64,000 bases of DNA from Chitinophagaceae bacterium (GCA_003168265.1 PMSV01000003.1:124001-188000), one strand, 5' to 3'. Shown: positions 53,836-63,501, numbered from the stretch's first letter. The notes: a model not told the origin generated them from the letters alone. Made by a program: numbers and translations.

Positions 53836-55086
53836 ATGAGCGATGTAGTTATTAAGGTAGAGAATTTATCAAAGCAATATCGTTTAGGGGAAGTGGGAAC
53901 TGGGACCCTAAGCCATGACCTAAACCGCTGGTGGGCAAAGATTCGGGGTAAGGATGATCCTTTTTTGAAAATGGGCGAAACCAATGACCGCGAGCAAAAG
54001 GGAGCTACTGATTATGTTTGGGCCTTGCGCGATATTGATTTCGAAGTGATACATGGAGAAGTGCTTGGCATTATAGGTAAAAATGGAGCAGGCAAGTCGA
54101 CCCTTTTGAAAATACTATCGAAAACAACGAGCCCTACAATTGGCAAGATAAAAGCAAAAGGCAGGATTGCCAGCCTTTTGGAAGTAGGTACCGGGTTCCA
54201 TCCGGAGATGACTGGGAGGGAAAATATATTTCTTAATGGGGCTATTTTGGGCATGACCAGGAAAGAAATTAAAGCAAAATTTGACGAGATCTTGGATTTT
54301 TCAGGAGTTGAAAGATACGTTGATACGCCTGTAAAGCGCTACAGCAGCGGGATGTATGTGCGACTGGCATTTGCAGTTGCGGCTCATCTGGAACCTGAAA
54401 TATTAATAGTTGATGAGGTCCTGGCTGTCGGAGATGCAGAATTCCAGAAAAAATGCCTAGGCAAAATGAAAGATGTAAGTGTAAAGGAAGGCAGAACCGT
54501 GCTTTTTGTCAGTCACAATATGACAGCTATTAAAAGCCTTTGTTCACAAGTGATGTTGTTAAAAAATGGGGAGTTGTCCTTGATCGGAAATACCGATCAG
54601 GTCATGAATAATTACCAGTTATTGTTTTCTCCATCCTCAAGAGCGGAATTTGATCCTGACAGTAAAGTGACAGGTAATGAAAATATTCGATTGGATTCTG
54701 TAGAGCTTGAAAATAATGAGGAGGTTGGAAGATTTTGTATTAATGAACCGTTGACATTAAAGCTAAGCCTGACTAACCGGAAGGTGTTCTCGCCAATCAA
54801 TGTGAATATTTTTTTTAATCACCTCGATGGTACAAATATATTTGCTACTTGTTCTACGAAAAGGCAATTTGACATTGGGCCCATGAATCTAAAGTGCAGG
54901 ATACCTGCAAATTTCCTGAACGATAATATTTACAGCTTGAGCATAATGGTTGTAACTGAGTCAAATTCAATTTTGGATGTCAATGAGGCATTGGTTATTG
55001 AGGGCTTCGAACCTCCTAGAGAAGCTGGGTGGTTAGGCAAATTCCCAGGATATGTAAGGCCAAAATTTGAGTGGCAAGACTATTAA
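53836..55086 (+). CDS. ABC transporter ATPase with C-terminal glycan-binding domain (Wzt-like)
   Basis: A 416-residue ATPase. Walker A IIGKNGAGKSTLLK (about 80), Q-loop region SLLEVGTGFHPEMTGRENI, signature KRYSSGMYVRLAFA (about 168) and Walker B ILIVDEVLAVGDAEFQKK (about 190). Residues ~270-416 form a Wzt_C-like beta domain (NEPLTLKLSLTNRKVF and similar), which in Wzt proteins recognises the end of the O-chain. Sits 27 bp after the permease gene. The presence of this domain suggests export of a terminally marked polysaccharide. Confidence 0.93.
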   Translation: MSDVVIKVENLSKQYRLGEVGTGTLSHDLNRWWAKIRGKDDPFLKMGETNDREQKGATDYVWALRDIDFEVIHGEVLGIIGKNGAGKSTLLKILSKTTSPTIGKIKAKGRIASLLEVGTGFHPEMTGRENIFLNGAILGMTRKEIKAKFDEILDFSGVERYVDTPVKRYSSGMYVRLAFAVAAHLEPEILIVDEVLAVGDAEFQKKCLGKMKDVSVKEGRTVLFVSHNMTAIKSLCSQVMLLKNGELSLIGNTDQVMNNYQLLFSPSSRAEFDPDSKVTGNENIRLDSVELENNEEVGRFCINEPLTLKLSLTNRKVFSPINVNIFFNHLDGTNIFATCSTKRQFDIGPMNLKCRIPANFLNDNIYSLSIMVVTESNSILDVNEALVIEGFEPPREAGWLGKFPGYVRPKFEWQDY

Positions 55087-55098
55087 TATGTTAGTTGT

Positions 55099-56193
55099 AT
55101 GAACTTTACTGATGATGCATTAAAGACTATCCTCTCCTCACTTCCTAACAATTATAATGATAATTGGGATGATATCAGGTTCGGAAAACAGCAAAAAAGC
55201 ACACAAAACTTTTTGAAATCTAAAATTCAGAAACAGCTCAGAAAAAAAGGATATTACCACATCACAGCGATCCAGCATTTGCTTTCAAATGCGTTGCAAT
55301 TATACGAGTTTGAATATTTGTATGATCATTTGGAATTAATTGAAGATAAGAAGCTCTTATTGCAAGTACTTGCATATAGAATTTTAGGGTACAGAAAAGT
55401 CAAGTTGCCTCTTAACACTAGGGACTATAGGGAGAAATTAAAATTTGTAGAAAGCCTGGCGGATAAATCGGATTCCATTAACCCAAATTTTTTGCATTAT
55501 TTCCTATTTAAAATGGACCTAAGGAAGATTGGCTATCCTATTCAATTTTATTTTACAGTTGGTGGGGTGATGACCGGTTTTATAGTTAAGCAATATGAGT
55601 ATAATAAGAATGGAATATTGATCAAGGCTGTAAAAGACGATGTTGTAATTGATGGAGGAGGCTGTTGGGGGGATACGGCACTTTTTTTTGCCAATGAAGT
55701 TGGTGCAGGCGGAAAGGTCTTTAGTTTTGAATTTATTCCTAATAATATTAAAATATTTGAGAAAAATATTTCTTTAAATGAGGATTTAAAAGCAAGCGTA
55801 GAATTGGTCAGGTCGCCTCTATGGAATAATTCCACCACTAAAATCCATTTTAAAGATTTTGGACCTGGAAGCACTGTAAGTTTGAATGGTTTTTCTGGTT
55901 CTGATGGTGAATGTATTACGGTATCCATCGATGACATAGTGGCAAAAAGAGCTATTAACCGTATTGATTTTATCAAACTTGACATCGAAGGCGCCGAGAC
56001 CAGCGCATTACAGGGGGCTTCGCAAACTATAAAGAAATTTAAGCCTAAGTTAGCGGTAGCCCTATATCATGATCCTTCAGATTTTAAGCAAATTCCCCAG
56101 TTTCTGAAAAATTTAGTTCCTGAATATAAATTTTATTTTTCGCATGCAACGATACATGGAGAAGAAAGTATGTTGTTTGCCAAAGCAGATTAA
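55099..56193 (+). CDS. FkbM-family methyltransferase
   Basis: A 364-residue protein whose C-terminal half is an FkbM methyltransferase: motif I VVIDGGGCWGDTALFFANEV (about 185-204), FSFEFIPNNIKIFEKN, and the FkbM motif NRIDFIKLDIEGAETSALQG (about 290), ending PKLAVALYHDPSDF. The first ~170 residues are helical, with no match I know. It probably methylates a sugar of the polysaccharide, perhaps at the chain end. ATG follows the ATPase by 12 bp and the stop is directly followed by the next ATG. Confidence 0.85.
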   Translation: MNFTDDALKTILSSLPNNYNDNWDDIRFGKQQKSTQNFLKSKIQKQLRKKGYYHITAIQHLLSNALQLYEFEYLYDHLELIEDKKLLLQVLAYRILGYRKVKLPLNTRDYREKLKFVESLADKSDSINPNFLHYFLFKMDLRKIGYPIQFYFTVGGVMTGFIVKQYEYNKNGILIKAVKDDVVIDGGGCWGDTALFFANEVGAGGKVFSFEFIPNNIKIFEKNISLNEDLKASVELVRSPLWNNSTTKIHFKDFGPGSTVSLNGFSGSDGECITVSIDDIVAKRAINRIDFIKLDIEGAETSALQGASQTIKKFKPKLAVALYHDPSDFKQIPQFLKNLVPEYKFYFSHATIHGEESMLFAKAD

Positions 56194-57261
56194 ATGATCA
56201 ATGTCACAAAAACTTTCCTACCTCCAATTGATGACTATGTTTCAACTCTAAAAAGAGCCTGGGATAAGGCCTGGATCACTAATAACGGGGAATTGGCCCT
56301 TGAATTGGAAGAGAAATTAAAATCCTATTTGGGAGTCCGCAATCTTCTGTTTTGTGGAAACGGAACAATTGTGCTGCAAATGGCCTTGAAGGCATTTGAT
56401 ATCACAGGAGAGGTGATCACAACGCCTTTTTCTTATGTGGCAACCACCACAGCCATCCTGTGGGAAAATTGCAAGCCGGTCTTTGTGGATATTAATAAAA
56501 GTAATTTCTGTATAGATCCATCAAAAATAGAAGCGGCGATCACGACTAAAACTCAGGCTATTTTGGCTACTCATGTATATGGGTATCCATGTGATGTAAC
56601 CGAAATTGAAAGAATTGCAAGAAAGCATCAACTGAAAGTCATATATGATGGAGCGCATGCATTTGGTACAAAAATCAATGGCAGATCCCTTTTGGATTAT
56701 GGTGATATCAGCACATGCAGTTTTCATGCGACCAAATTATTCCATACAGTTGAGGGTGGTTGCATATTAACGCCCGATGATGAACTGCTCAAAAAGCTTT
56801 TTTTGTACAAGCATTTTGGACATATTGGGGATGAATATTTTTCCATTGGCATCAATGGGAAGAACTCGGAATTTCATGCTGCCATGGGCATTTGCAACCT
56901 GAATTATATTGGTGATATATTGGCGAAAAGAAAGAAAAGCTGGACCAATTATGCAAATGCTTTACGAAATGCCAGTTATGAGATTTTGAATATTCCTGAA
57001 ACGATCGAATATAATTACGCCTATTTCCCTTTTGTATTCGAATCTGAGAAAGAGCTATTGAGCAAAATGAATGTTTTTCAAAGAAAAGGCATTAAACCCA
57101 GAAGATATTTTTATCCTTCCTTAAACAGACTACCCTATTTCCTTGGTGAACCCTGTCCCAATTCCGAATCAATTGCCCAAAGAGTCGTTTGCCTTCCGCT
57201 ATTTCATGATATAACTGAACTGGAGCAGGATACGATCGTATCTGTTTTATTGGAAGGATAA
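56194..57261 (+). CDS. DegT/DnrJ/EryC1-family sugar aminotransferase
   Basis: A 355-residue PLP aminotransferase for nucleotide sugars. Family marks: WDKAWITNNGELALELEEKL, NLLFCGNGTIVLQMALKAFD, VITTPFSYVATTTAILWENC, VIYDGAHAFGTKINGRSLLD, the PLP Lys in STCSFHATKLFHTVEGGC (about 181), and GINGKNSEFHAAMG. It would make an amino sugar (for example a 3- or 4-amino-deoxyhexose). ATG starts right after the previous stop. Confidence 0.92.
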   Translation: MINVTKTFLPPIDDYVSTLKRAWDKAWITNNGELALELEEKLKSYLGVRNLLFCGNGTIVLQMALKAFDITGEVITTPFSYVATTTAILWENCKPVFVDINKSNFCIDPSKIEAAITTKTQAILATHVYGYPCDVTEIERIARKHQLKVIYDGAHAFGTKINGRSLLDYGDISTCSFHATKLFHTVEGGCILTPDDELLKKLFLYKHFGHIGDEYFSIGINGKNSEFHAAMGICNLNYIGDILAKRKKSWTNYANALRNASYEILNIPETIEYNYAYFPFVFESEKELLSKMNVFQRKGIKPRRYFYPSLNRLPYFLGEPCPNSESIAQRVVCLPLFHDITELEQDTIVSVLLEG

Positions 57262-57310
57262 AGGACAACACAACCTGATCGATTTCTTTGCTTTTAACAA
57301 ATTTTATTTG

Positions 57311-58534
57311 ATGCTATTAACCAAAAAAAGATTGCTTTTTTTAGGCGGATCGGATATTCAAATTCCGGCAATAAGAAAAGCCCAGGAAATGGGGGCATAT
57401 GTGATGACTTGTGACTATCTTCCCGATAACCCAGGCCATAAAATAGCTGACGCTTATTATGATGTGAGCACTACGGATAAAGAAAAAGTGCTAGAACTGT
57501 CAAAATCTCTGAAAATTGACGGGATTTCTGCCTACGCGGCAGATCCTGCAGCCCTGACGGCTGCCTATGTTTCTGAGAAACTTGGTCTCCCCGGAAATTC
57601 TTTCGATTCCATTTTAAAGATTTCAGATAAGACAATATTCCGCAAATTACAGGTGGAATTGGGAATCAGGTGTCCGAAAATAATTGAATCTGCTGATCAC
57701 TCAGAAATTATCGAAGAGGTAGGAAAATTCAGACACGGAGCGATAATTAAACCGGTTGACACTTCAGGGAGCAAAGGGATTTACCGGATAACTGCTGATG
57801 AAAAGACAGAGGACCTCAAAACAAAAATCGAAGATGCTCTATCCTATTCAAGGGTGAAAAGAATTGTGGTTGAAGAATATATATTGAGAAAGGGATTTCT
57901 CATGTCAGGTGATTTTCTGATCAATAATGGAAGGATCGATTTTTATTGTTTTGGAGATGTTCATTTCAATGATACGATAACCGGGTTGGTGCCAAGGTCA
58001 ATTTCCCTTCCGGCGACCAATAACGATCCGAATATTTTTTCAAAGGCAATTAATGATCTCCAAAAAATGATTGATAGATTAAATATTCATACCGGGGTGT
58101 TTAATTGCGATATCATCGAGGATCAAGATGGACAACCCGTGATCATTGATATCGGAGCGAGGAATGGAGGAAATCTTTTCAACGATATAATTTCTTTACA
58201 TAAAGGAATTGACCTGATCGGGTTATCGATGATGCAAACGCTGGGTCTGCCCCTGAAAATTGAAATGGACGATAAGATATACGGATATTATGCTCACAAT
58301 GTGCTACACTCAACCAAAGATGGGATATTTGAAGGAATCGAGTTTGACCCGGAAATACGGGATCTCATTTTTTATAAGAATATTACAGTCACTAAGGGCG
58401 ATCGAATCCATCGTTTCGTAAATTCAGGCTATCGGATCGGTTTGATACTTCTTAAGTTCGAAGATTATTCCCAGATGCATAGAATCCTGGGAAATATTTA
58501 TGATTATGTTTTCGTTAATGTGAGTGGTTTCTAA
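57311..58534 (+). CDS. ATP-grasp ligase
   Basis: A 407-residue ATP-grasp enzyme from the ATG at 57311. The pre-ATP-grasp domain is LLFLGGSDIQIPAIRKAQEM with VMTCDYLPDNPGHKIAD. The central domain has GAIIKPVDTSGSKGIYRI (ATP-binding Lys, glycine-rich loop), VEEYILRKGFLMSGDFLI, and metal ligands in IDIGARNGGNLFNDII (about 280-295). The type is nearest to carbamoyl-phosphate/biotin-carboxylase-like stand-alone ligases that couple amino acids. Immediately before a cysteine-synthase-like gene and a GHMP kinase gene; see findings for a proposed joint pathway. Confidence 0.87.
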   Translation: MLLTKKRLLFLGGSDIQIPAIRKAQEMGAYVMTCDYLPDNPGHKIADAYYDVSTTDKEKVLELSKSLKIDGISAYAADPAALTAAYVSEKLGLPGNSFDSILKISDKTIFRKLQVELGIRCPKIIESADHSEIIEEVGKFRHGAIIKPVDTSGSKGIYRITADEKTEDLKTKIEDALSYSRVKRIVVEEYILRKGFLMSGDFLINNGRIDFYCFGDVHFNDTITGLVPRSISLPATNNDPNIFSKAINDLQKMIDRLNIHTGVFNCDIIEDQDGQPVIIDIGARNGGNLFNDIISLHKGIDLIGLSMMQTLGLPLKIEMDDKIYGYYAHNVLHSTKDGIFEGIEFDPEIRDLIFYKNITVTKGDRIHRFVNSGYRIGLILLKFEDYSQMHRILGNIYDYVFVNVSGF

Positions 58535-58551
58535 TAAAACAAAATCAAAAA

Positions 58552-59451
58552 ATGATCGTAAAATCCATGACCGAACTGATTGGGAATACACCTTTGCTTA
58601 GAATCGAGCTCCCTGAATTCAAAAAGGTCAATTTTCATGTTAAACTGGAAAGCTTCAACCCTACCGGGAGTATCAAGGATCGGGCTTGCATATCCAATAT
58701 TAATTCGGCACTGGAAGCGGGTAAACTTGAAAAATCAAAAACAATACTAGATGCAAGCAGCGGAAATATGGCATGTGCGCTTGCATTTTTTGGAAAAATT
58801 ATGGGCTTTAAAGTAAAGGTGGTATGCAATACCAAGCTTACTGACGACAAAAAAAATTTTATTAAATATTTTGGAGCTGAATTGGATGTGATGGGAGAAA
58901 AGACAATTGAAGGTAATCAATACTGTAAGCAACTTGCTGAGACTCCTGAAGGGACGGAAAAATATTGTTTTCTTGACCAATTACACAATCCATCAAATCC
59001 CCGGGCGTCTTATGAAACCCTTGGCCCGGAGATACACAGAGACCTTCCAGATATCACCGCTGTTATTGGTTCCATGGGTTCGGGAGGTAGCATGTGCGGG
59101 GTGGCTCGCTATTTCAGGGAATTCAAGAAGGACACAAAAATCTATACTTCACAAGCTGCTTCCGGAACGAAAATTCCTGGAACAGGCTCCTTTGTTGATG
59201 GAGAATACATTACACCATTCATTAAGGAGCTGATGGAAAATTATCAGGATTCCTTTCTTGTCAGCCAGCAACAGGCAGAGGAAAGAACTAAACAATTGGC
59301 CATATCCGGAGTATATGCAGGATTCCAGGCCGGAGGCGTTCTTGAAGCCGCCTACCAGGCTATAGAAAAATACCAATTGTTAGGAGATATCGTCATGATT
59401 ATCGGAGATGCCGGCTGGAAAAATATGGATAAATTAAAAGCCATAATATAG
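58552..59451 (+). CDS. Cysteine synthase-like PLP enzyme
   Basis: A 299-residue fold-type II PLP enzyme (CysK/CBS/SbnA group). The PLP Lys is K42 in FNPTGSIKDRA. The substrate-binding loop is DASSGNMACALAFF (about 66-79), the phosphate loop VIGSMGSGGSMCGVARYF, and the end is VMIIGDAGWKNMDKL. CysK has TSGNTG where this has SSGNMA, so the substrate pocket differs. Beta-replacement on an activated Ser/Thr (acetyl- or phospho-) is expected from the family. Between the ATP-grasp gene (17 bp) and the GHMP kinase gene (5 bp). Confidence 0.9.
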   Translation: MIVKSMTELIGNTPLLRIELPEFKKVNFHVKLESFNPTGSIKDRACISNINSALEAGKLEKSKTILDASSGNMACALAFFGKIMGFKVKVVCNTKLTDDKKNFIKYFGAELDVMGEKTIEGNQYCKQLAETPEGTEKYCFLDQLHNPSNPRASYETLGPEIHRDLPDITAVIGSMGSGGSMCGVARYFREFKKDTKIYTSQAASGTKIPGTGSFVDGEYITPFIKELMENYQDSFLVSQQQAEERTKQLAISGVYAGFQAGGVLEAAYQAIEKYQLLGDIVMIIGDAGWKNMDKLKAII

Positions 59452-59456
59452 AGCAA

Positions 59457-60335
59457 ATGTTTGAGCGTAACATCCTAACCGGCTATGGAAAATCCCACGC
59501 AAGCTTCGGCGAACTACTACAGGGCAGGCTACCTACAGGCAAAGACTTTCTCGTAACACTCCCGATTGATTTATGGTCAATTTGTAATCTTACAGCCGTC
59601 AGAAGGACAGGCCCGCTGGTCATCAACTGCGAATACTATAAATCAAAAAAAGTGGCTGAAATGCTCCTCGATAAATTGGGGATCCTGGATAGTTACGAGA
59701 TCACTATATCCTTTAGCCGGAATATTCCAGTTGGGAAAGGGCTAAGTTCAAGTACTGCTGACATGCTTTCTACTATCAGGGCCCTTCAGGAAATCTTTGG
59801 CTTCCTTTTAAGAGAAAAGACGATATCTGAAATCTTTACATCCATTGAGCCTCATGACGGGCTAATGTTCAAATCCTGCGTGGTTTATGATCACCGCAAA
59901 GGGGAACTAATCATGGAATTGCTATATATCCCGGAATTCTGGGTCGTCGCCATAGATTTTGGCGGTGTGGTGGATACGGTGAGTTATAACAAGAACCTGC
60001 TCTTTACGGATTCCATCACCAGGCAATATGAGGAGCTGTTGCTCAAGCTTGAAAATTCTTTTAATCTGATGGATGATAAAATGATCGCAGAATGCGCATC
60101 TGAATCGACTTATATCCATCTGAGCATGCACAATAACGCCGAGCGCTTAAAAGTGTTTGAGGAGTGTAAACAATTCAATCCGATGGGGGTAATCAATACG
60201 CATAGTGGTACCTGCCTGGGATTGCTTTTTTCAAAAAAAATTGAAAAAGCAGAAATAATGAAGATTGCAGATTCAGTCAACAGTCATTTTCAATATCCTG
60301 TTTTTGTAACCAGCACCTTAAAACTCTTAATTTAA
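59457..60335 (+). CDS. GHMP kinase, PduX/L-threonine kinase-like
   Basis: A 292-residue GHMP-family kinase. The start SFGELLQGRLPTGKDFLVTL and PIDLWSICNL match the PduX-like group. The ATP loop is PVGKGLSSSTADMLSTIRAL (about 92-111), and GVINTHSGTCLGLLF near the end matches the PduX 'H-S-G-T' motif. PduX makes O-phospho-L-threonine for cobamide synthesis, but no cobamide gene is here. Serine or threonine is the likely substrate by family; actual substrate unknown. Starts 5 bp after the PLP enzyme. Confidence 0.82.
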   Translation: MFERNILTGYGKSHASFGELLQGRLPTGKDFLVTLPIDLWSICNLTAVRRTGPLVINCEYYKSKKVAEMLLDKLGILDSYEITISFSRNIPVGKGLSSSTADMLSTIRALQEIFGFLLREKTISEIFTSIEPHDGLMFKSCVVYDHRKGELIMELLYIPEFWVVAIDFGGVVDTVSYNKNLLFTDSITRQYEELLLKLENSFNLMDDKMIAECASESTYIHLSMHNNAERLKVFEECKQFNPMGVINTHSGTCLGLLFSKKIEKAEIMKIADSVNSHFQYPVFVTSTLKLLI

Positions 60336-60343
60336 ATTATATT

Positions 60344-61294
60344 ATGTTGCAATGGAAAGGAAAAGTATTAAAAGATTCATTTGGTAATACAATATCCGGG
60401 GAATGGCCAAATCTCATAGATTCAAACAATAATAAATTGGAAATCGATGAAAATGGAATATTGGGGAGAAAAATTGAAAATACCATTTCTTATGAATTTC
60501 ATCAGAAACATACAAAGGGGGCGTTTTTAAGAAAATTTGAAAAACAAAAATACCATCAGATCAACTGGGAAACGCCTTATTATAAAAAGATATTTGACAA
60601 ATATCTTGCAAATGTTGATCCAACAGAAAAAATTGCCATTGATTTTGGTTGTGGAGACGGGCGATTCACAGAATATCTTTTGTTGAAAGGATTTCAAAAA
60701 ATTGTTTGTGTTGATTTCGACTATAAATTATTGGTTTCATTATCAGAATTCGCAAAAGAAAACAGTTACGAAGATAATTTACTTTTAATTCATTCAGCCA
60801 TTGAGGACCTGCAACTGGTCCAGGGTTCCTTTGACCTGATATTAAGCATCAGGGTATTATATTACCTGAACGAAAAGTATGAGGAAGGTATAAAATTATT
60901 TTACGATTTACTGAAACAAGGCGGCCAATTAATTACCAGTGATCCGGATATGGAAGGCTTTATTTTACGTACAATGATCTTCGACTCTTTAGCCTACTCG
61001 TTGGATTCATTTGAAAAAAGACGGTTTAAGGAAGTGCAGAAGGATACAAATATGTGGTTCAGGATGTTTGATGAAAAGGAGATTGCGCAAATATTCAGCG
61101 AAAGCGGATTTATCATAGAAGAGCGTCATGGAATTAGTATGTTTCATAATCTTTTGCGGGTTCTTCAATTAAGGGGAATGATATCGGAACAGGAAATAGA
61201 ACAAAATGAGAAAAGAATTATTTCAATGTTCAATTATTTCGATGAGAATGGACGGTTATTTAAGGACCTAGTATGGAATTTGAGAAAACCTTAG
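60344..61294 (+). CDS. Class I SAM-dependent methyltransferase
   Basis: A 316-residue methyltransferase. Motif I is AIDFGCGDGRFTEYLLLKGF (about 98-117), followed by IVCVDFDYKLLVSL and SFDLILSIRVLYYLNEKYEE (post-I region, Methyltransf_11/25 type). The first ~85 residues form a separate strand-rich lead (LKDSFGNTISGEWPNLIDSN) with no match known to me. Substrate probably a glycan or the amino acid substituent. 8 bp after the kinase gene. Confidence 0.83.
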   Translation: MLQWKGKVLKDSFGNTISGEWPNLIDSNNNKLEIDENGILGRKIENTISYEFHQKHTKGAFLRKFEKQKYHQINWETPYYKKIFDKYLANVDPTEKIAIDFGCGDGRFTEYLLLKGFQKIVCVDFDYKLLVSLSEFAKENSYEDNLLLIHSAIEDLQLVQGSFDLILSIRVLYYLNEKYEEGIKLFYDLLKQGGQLITSDPDMEGFILRTMIFDSLAYSLDSFEKRRFKEVQKDTNMWFRMFDEKEIAQIFSESGFIIEERHGISMFHNLLRVLQLRGMISEQEIEQNEKRIISMFNYFDENGRLFKDLVWNLRKP

Positions 61295-61330
61295 GATCCC
61301 TAGAGAGACTATTTTAAGAGACAACTATTT

Positions 61331-62302
61331 ATGGAGATACTAGAAGGGGTAGATGTAAATAATAGTGACGGATTGCCCTTATTGAGTGTATGCATCATGA
61401 CGTTTAACCATGAAAAGTTCATCGCCCAGACTCTTGACAGTGTCCTTTCACAAAAAGCAAGATTTGAGTTTGAAATTATCCTAGGAGAGGACGAGTCTTC
61501 CGATGGTACAAGGAAGATTTGCATTGAATACGCAAATAAATTTCCCGGTAAAATTCATTTAGTTTTAAGGGAAAGGAAGGATGTAATTTATATTGATGGT
61601 AACGCTACGGGAAGATTCAACTTTATTGAAAATCTAAAATTATGCCGGGGAAGATATATTGCTTTGTTGGACGGAGATGATTATTGGATTGACGAAAATA
61701 AACTGCAAAAGCAGGTAGATTTCCTTGAAATCAATTCAAAGTATTCAGGCTGTTCGGCAAATGCTTTAGAAAATCAAGGCTCCGAATTCAAGCAGTCAGA
61801 GCTTTATAAAGATTGTTATAGTTTTGAAGATCTGCTTTCTGGAAATTCAATATATACTTGTTCGGCAGTATTTAGAAATACATTTACGATTCCCGACTGG
61901 TTCTCAAAATGCAAAATGGGTGATTGGGCATTATGGCTATTAATAACTCAAAATGGACCTATCTATAATTTTAGAGAGACTATGGCTGTTTACAGAATGC
62001 ACAATAACAGTATTTGGTTTTCAAAGGGGAAAGAAAAAAACCTGAAGGATATCATTGCAACCTATGATTTTTTTTTAAATGAATTTGATCCAAAACTAAA
62101 AAAAAAGTTAAGGACTGCTTCAAAACCTTATTATTATAACCTACTTAACCTGCTAAGAGATAAGCGCAATTCTCAGATATTTTCTTGGACTTTCAAAAGC
62201 TTTTTTAAATTCTACGATTTAAAGTTATTGAAACCCTCAATCCTTTATTGTGCGAACATTTTAAGTCGGCAACATGAGGCAAAAATTGTGGATACAAGAT
62301 AA
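61331..62302 (+). CDS. Glycosyltransferase family 2
   Basis: A 323-residue GT-A enzyme: LLSVCIMTFNHEKFIAQTLD at the start, FEIILGEDESSDGTRKIC, then the DxD region in GRYIALLDGDDYWIDENKLQ (about 105-124), and acceptor part MAVYRMHNNSIWFSKG. Adds one sugar to the growing chain; donor unknown. Its TAA overlaps the next ATG (TAATG at 62300-62304). Confidence 0.9.
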   Translation: MEILEGVDVNNSDGLPLLSVCIMTFNHEKFIAQTLDSVLSQKARFEFEIILGEDESSDGTRKICIEYANKFPGKIHLVLRERKDVIYIDGNATGRFNFIENLKLCRGRYIALLDGDDYWIDENKLQKQVDFLEINSKYSGCSANALENQGSEFKQSELYKDCYSFEDLLSGNSIYTCSAVFRNTFTIPDWFSKCKMGDWALWLLITQNGPIYNFRETMAVYRMHNNSIWFSKGKEKNLKDIIATYDFFLNEFDPKLKKKLRTASKPYYYNLLNLLRDKRNSQIFSWTFKSFFKFYDLKLLKPSILYCANILSRQHEAKIVDTR

Positions 62303-63483
62303 TGAAGGTCAAAGTTTTGATCGTAGCATTCTCGGACAGTATTCATACGGCCAGGTGGATGTCACAACTGCATCCTGATGAATACGAAATTTTTTTTTAT
62401 TCAGCAGTACCCTTTCGCCCATTACATGAAGGCATCGGGAATCTAAATTTAGCAGCCTGGTATGTCACGGGTTTAAAAGGAGCTGCCCAAATCCACTTAG
62501 GAGGTATTTTCTGGTTTTACAGAGTGGTGATAAAAGTAATAGGGCAATCATTGGCAAAAAAGTTAATTCGCGGATCAGCTTTGAAGTATCTGCATAATTG
62601 CGGCTTGCGAAAACTTATAAAACAAGTGAAACCTACTGTGCTGCATTCCATGGAAACCCAAAAGGCAGGATACCTGGTCAGCGGAGCAGTCGGCAATGGA
62701 AAAAAATTCAAATGGATTCATTCAACATGGGGAGTTGATCTCCATTATTATCTGCAGTTCCCGGAACACAGAGCGCAAATAAAAAAGTTATTATCCCAGG
62801 TGGATCTGCTTGTTGTCGAAGGGGATCGTGATTCCGCCATGGCAGCAGAAAACGGATACCGGGGTATGATCGAAATAATTCCTTCCGTGGGGGGCTCCCT
62901 GGATTTTGAATTGATAAATAAGACAAATCGGGATCCTGGACCGGTTTCAAGAAAACTGATCCTGCTGAAAGGCTATCAGGGGGAAGAGCGTTTGGCGATA
63001 AATGCCCTCAAGGCTTTGAGGAAAATAAAAGGGTTATTGGCAGGATTTGAGGTTATCATATATAGTTGTAATAATCAGTTATTGCCGATGGTTGAGGAAA
63101 TAATCAATCAAGGGGAATTTTCAGTGAGAGTGGCCTCCGAATTCAGTTATACGGAATTTCTGGCCATGGTCGCGAGCGCCCGCATCAGCATTACCAATAA
63201 CCTTAGCGACGGAGTGCCGAATACCATGCTGGAAGCAATGGCGCTGGGAGCATTTCCCATACAATCCAACACTGCCATAACACAAGGATGGATAGAGGAT
63301 GGAGTCAATGGACTATTGACCGATCCGACCAATATCGACCAGATCGCATCCGCGATCTCCAGGGCTCTTAAAGATGACAAATTGGTTTCGGAAGCTGCCA
63401 TTATAAACCGAAGTCTCGTTGAGGAAAAATTAAACAGCGATGCTATCGACCCGATAATCCGGCGATTGTATCGACCTGATTGA
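62302..63483 (+). CDS. Glycosyltransferase family 4 (GT1-like fold)
   Basis: A 393-residue GT-B enzyme: KVLIVAFSDSIHTARWMSQL at the start, LLVVEGDRDSAMAAENGY, and the C-terminal donor-binding region YTEFLAMVASARISITNNLS with DGVPNTMLEAMALGAFPIQS (the E-x7-E motif) and IEDGVNGLLTDPTN. It would add a sugar from an NDP donor. Coupled to the previous gene; FnlA-like gene 18 bp later. Confidence 0.9.
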   Translation: MKVKVLIVAFSDSIHTARWMSQLHPDEYEIFFYSAVPFRPLHEGIGNLNLAAWYVTGLKGAAQIHLGGIFWFYRVVIKVIGQSLAKKLIRGSALKYLHNCGLRKLIKQVKPTVLHSMETQKAGYLVSGAVGNGKKFKWIHSTWGVDLHYYLQFPEHRAQIKKLLSQVDLLVVEGDRDSAMAAENGYRGMIEIIPSVGGSLDFELINKTNRDPGPVSRKLILLKGYQGEERLAINALKALRKIKGLLAGFEVIIYSCNNQLLPMVEEIINQGEFSVRVASEFSYTEFLAMVASARISITNNLSDGVPNTMLEAMALGAFPIQSNTAITQGWIEDGVNGLLTDPTNIDQIASAISRALKDDKLVSEAAIINRSLVEEKLNSDAIDPIIRRLYRPD

Positions 63484-63501
63484 AGCAAACAAACCCATAT
63501 A

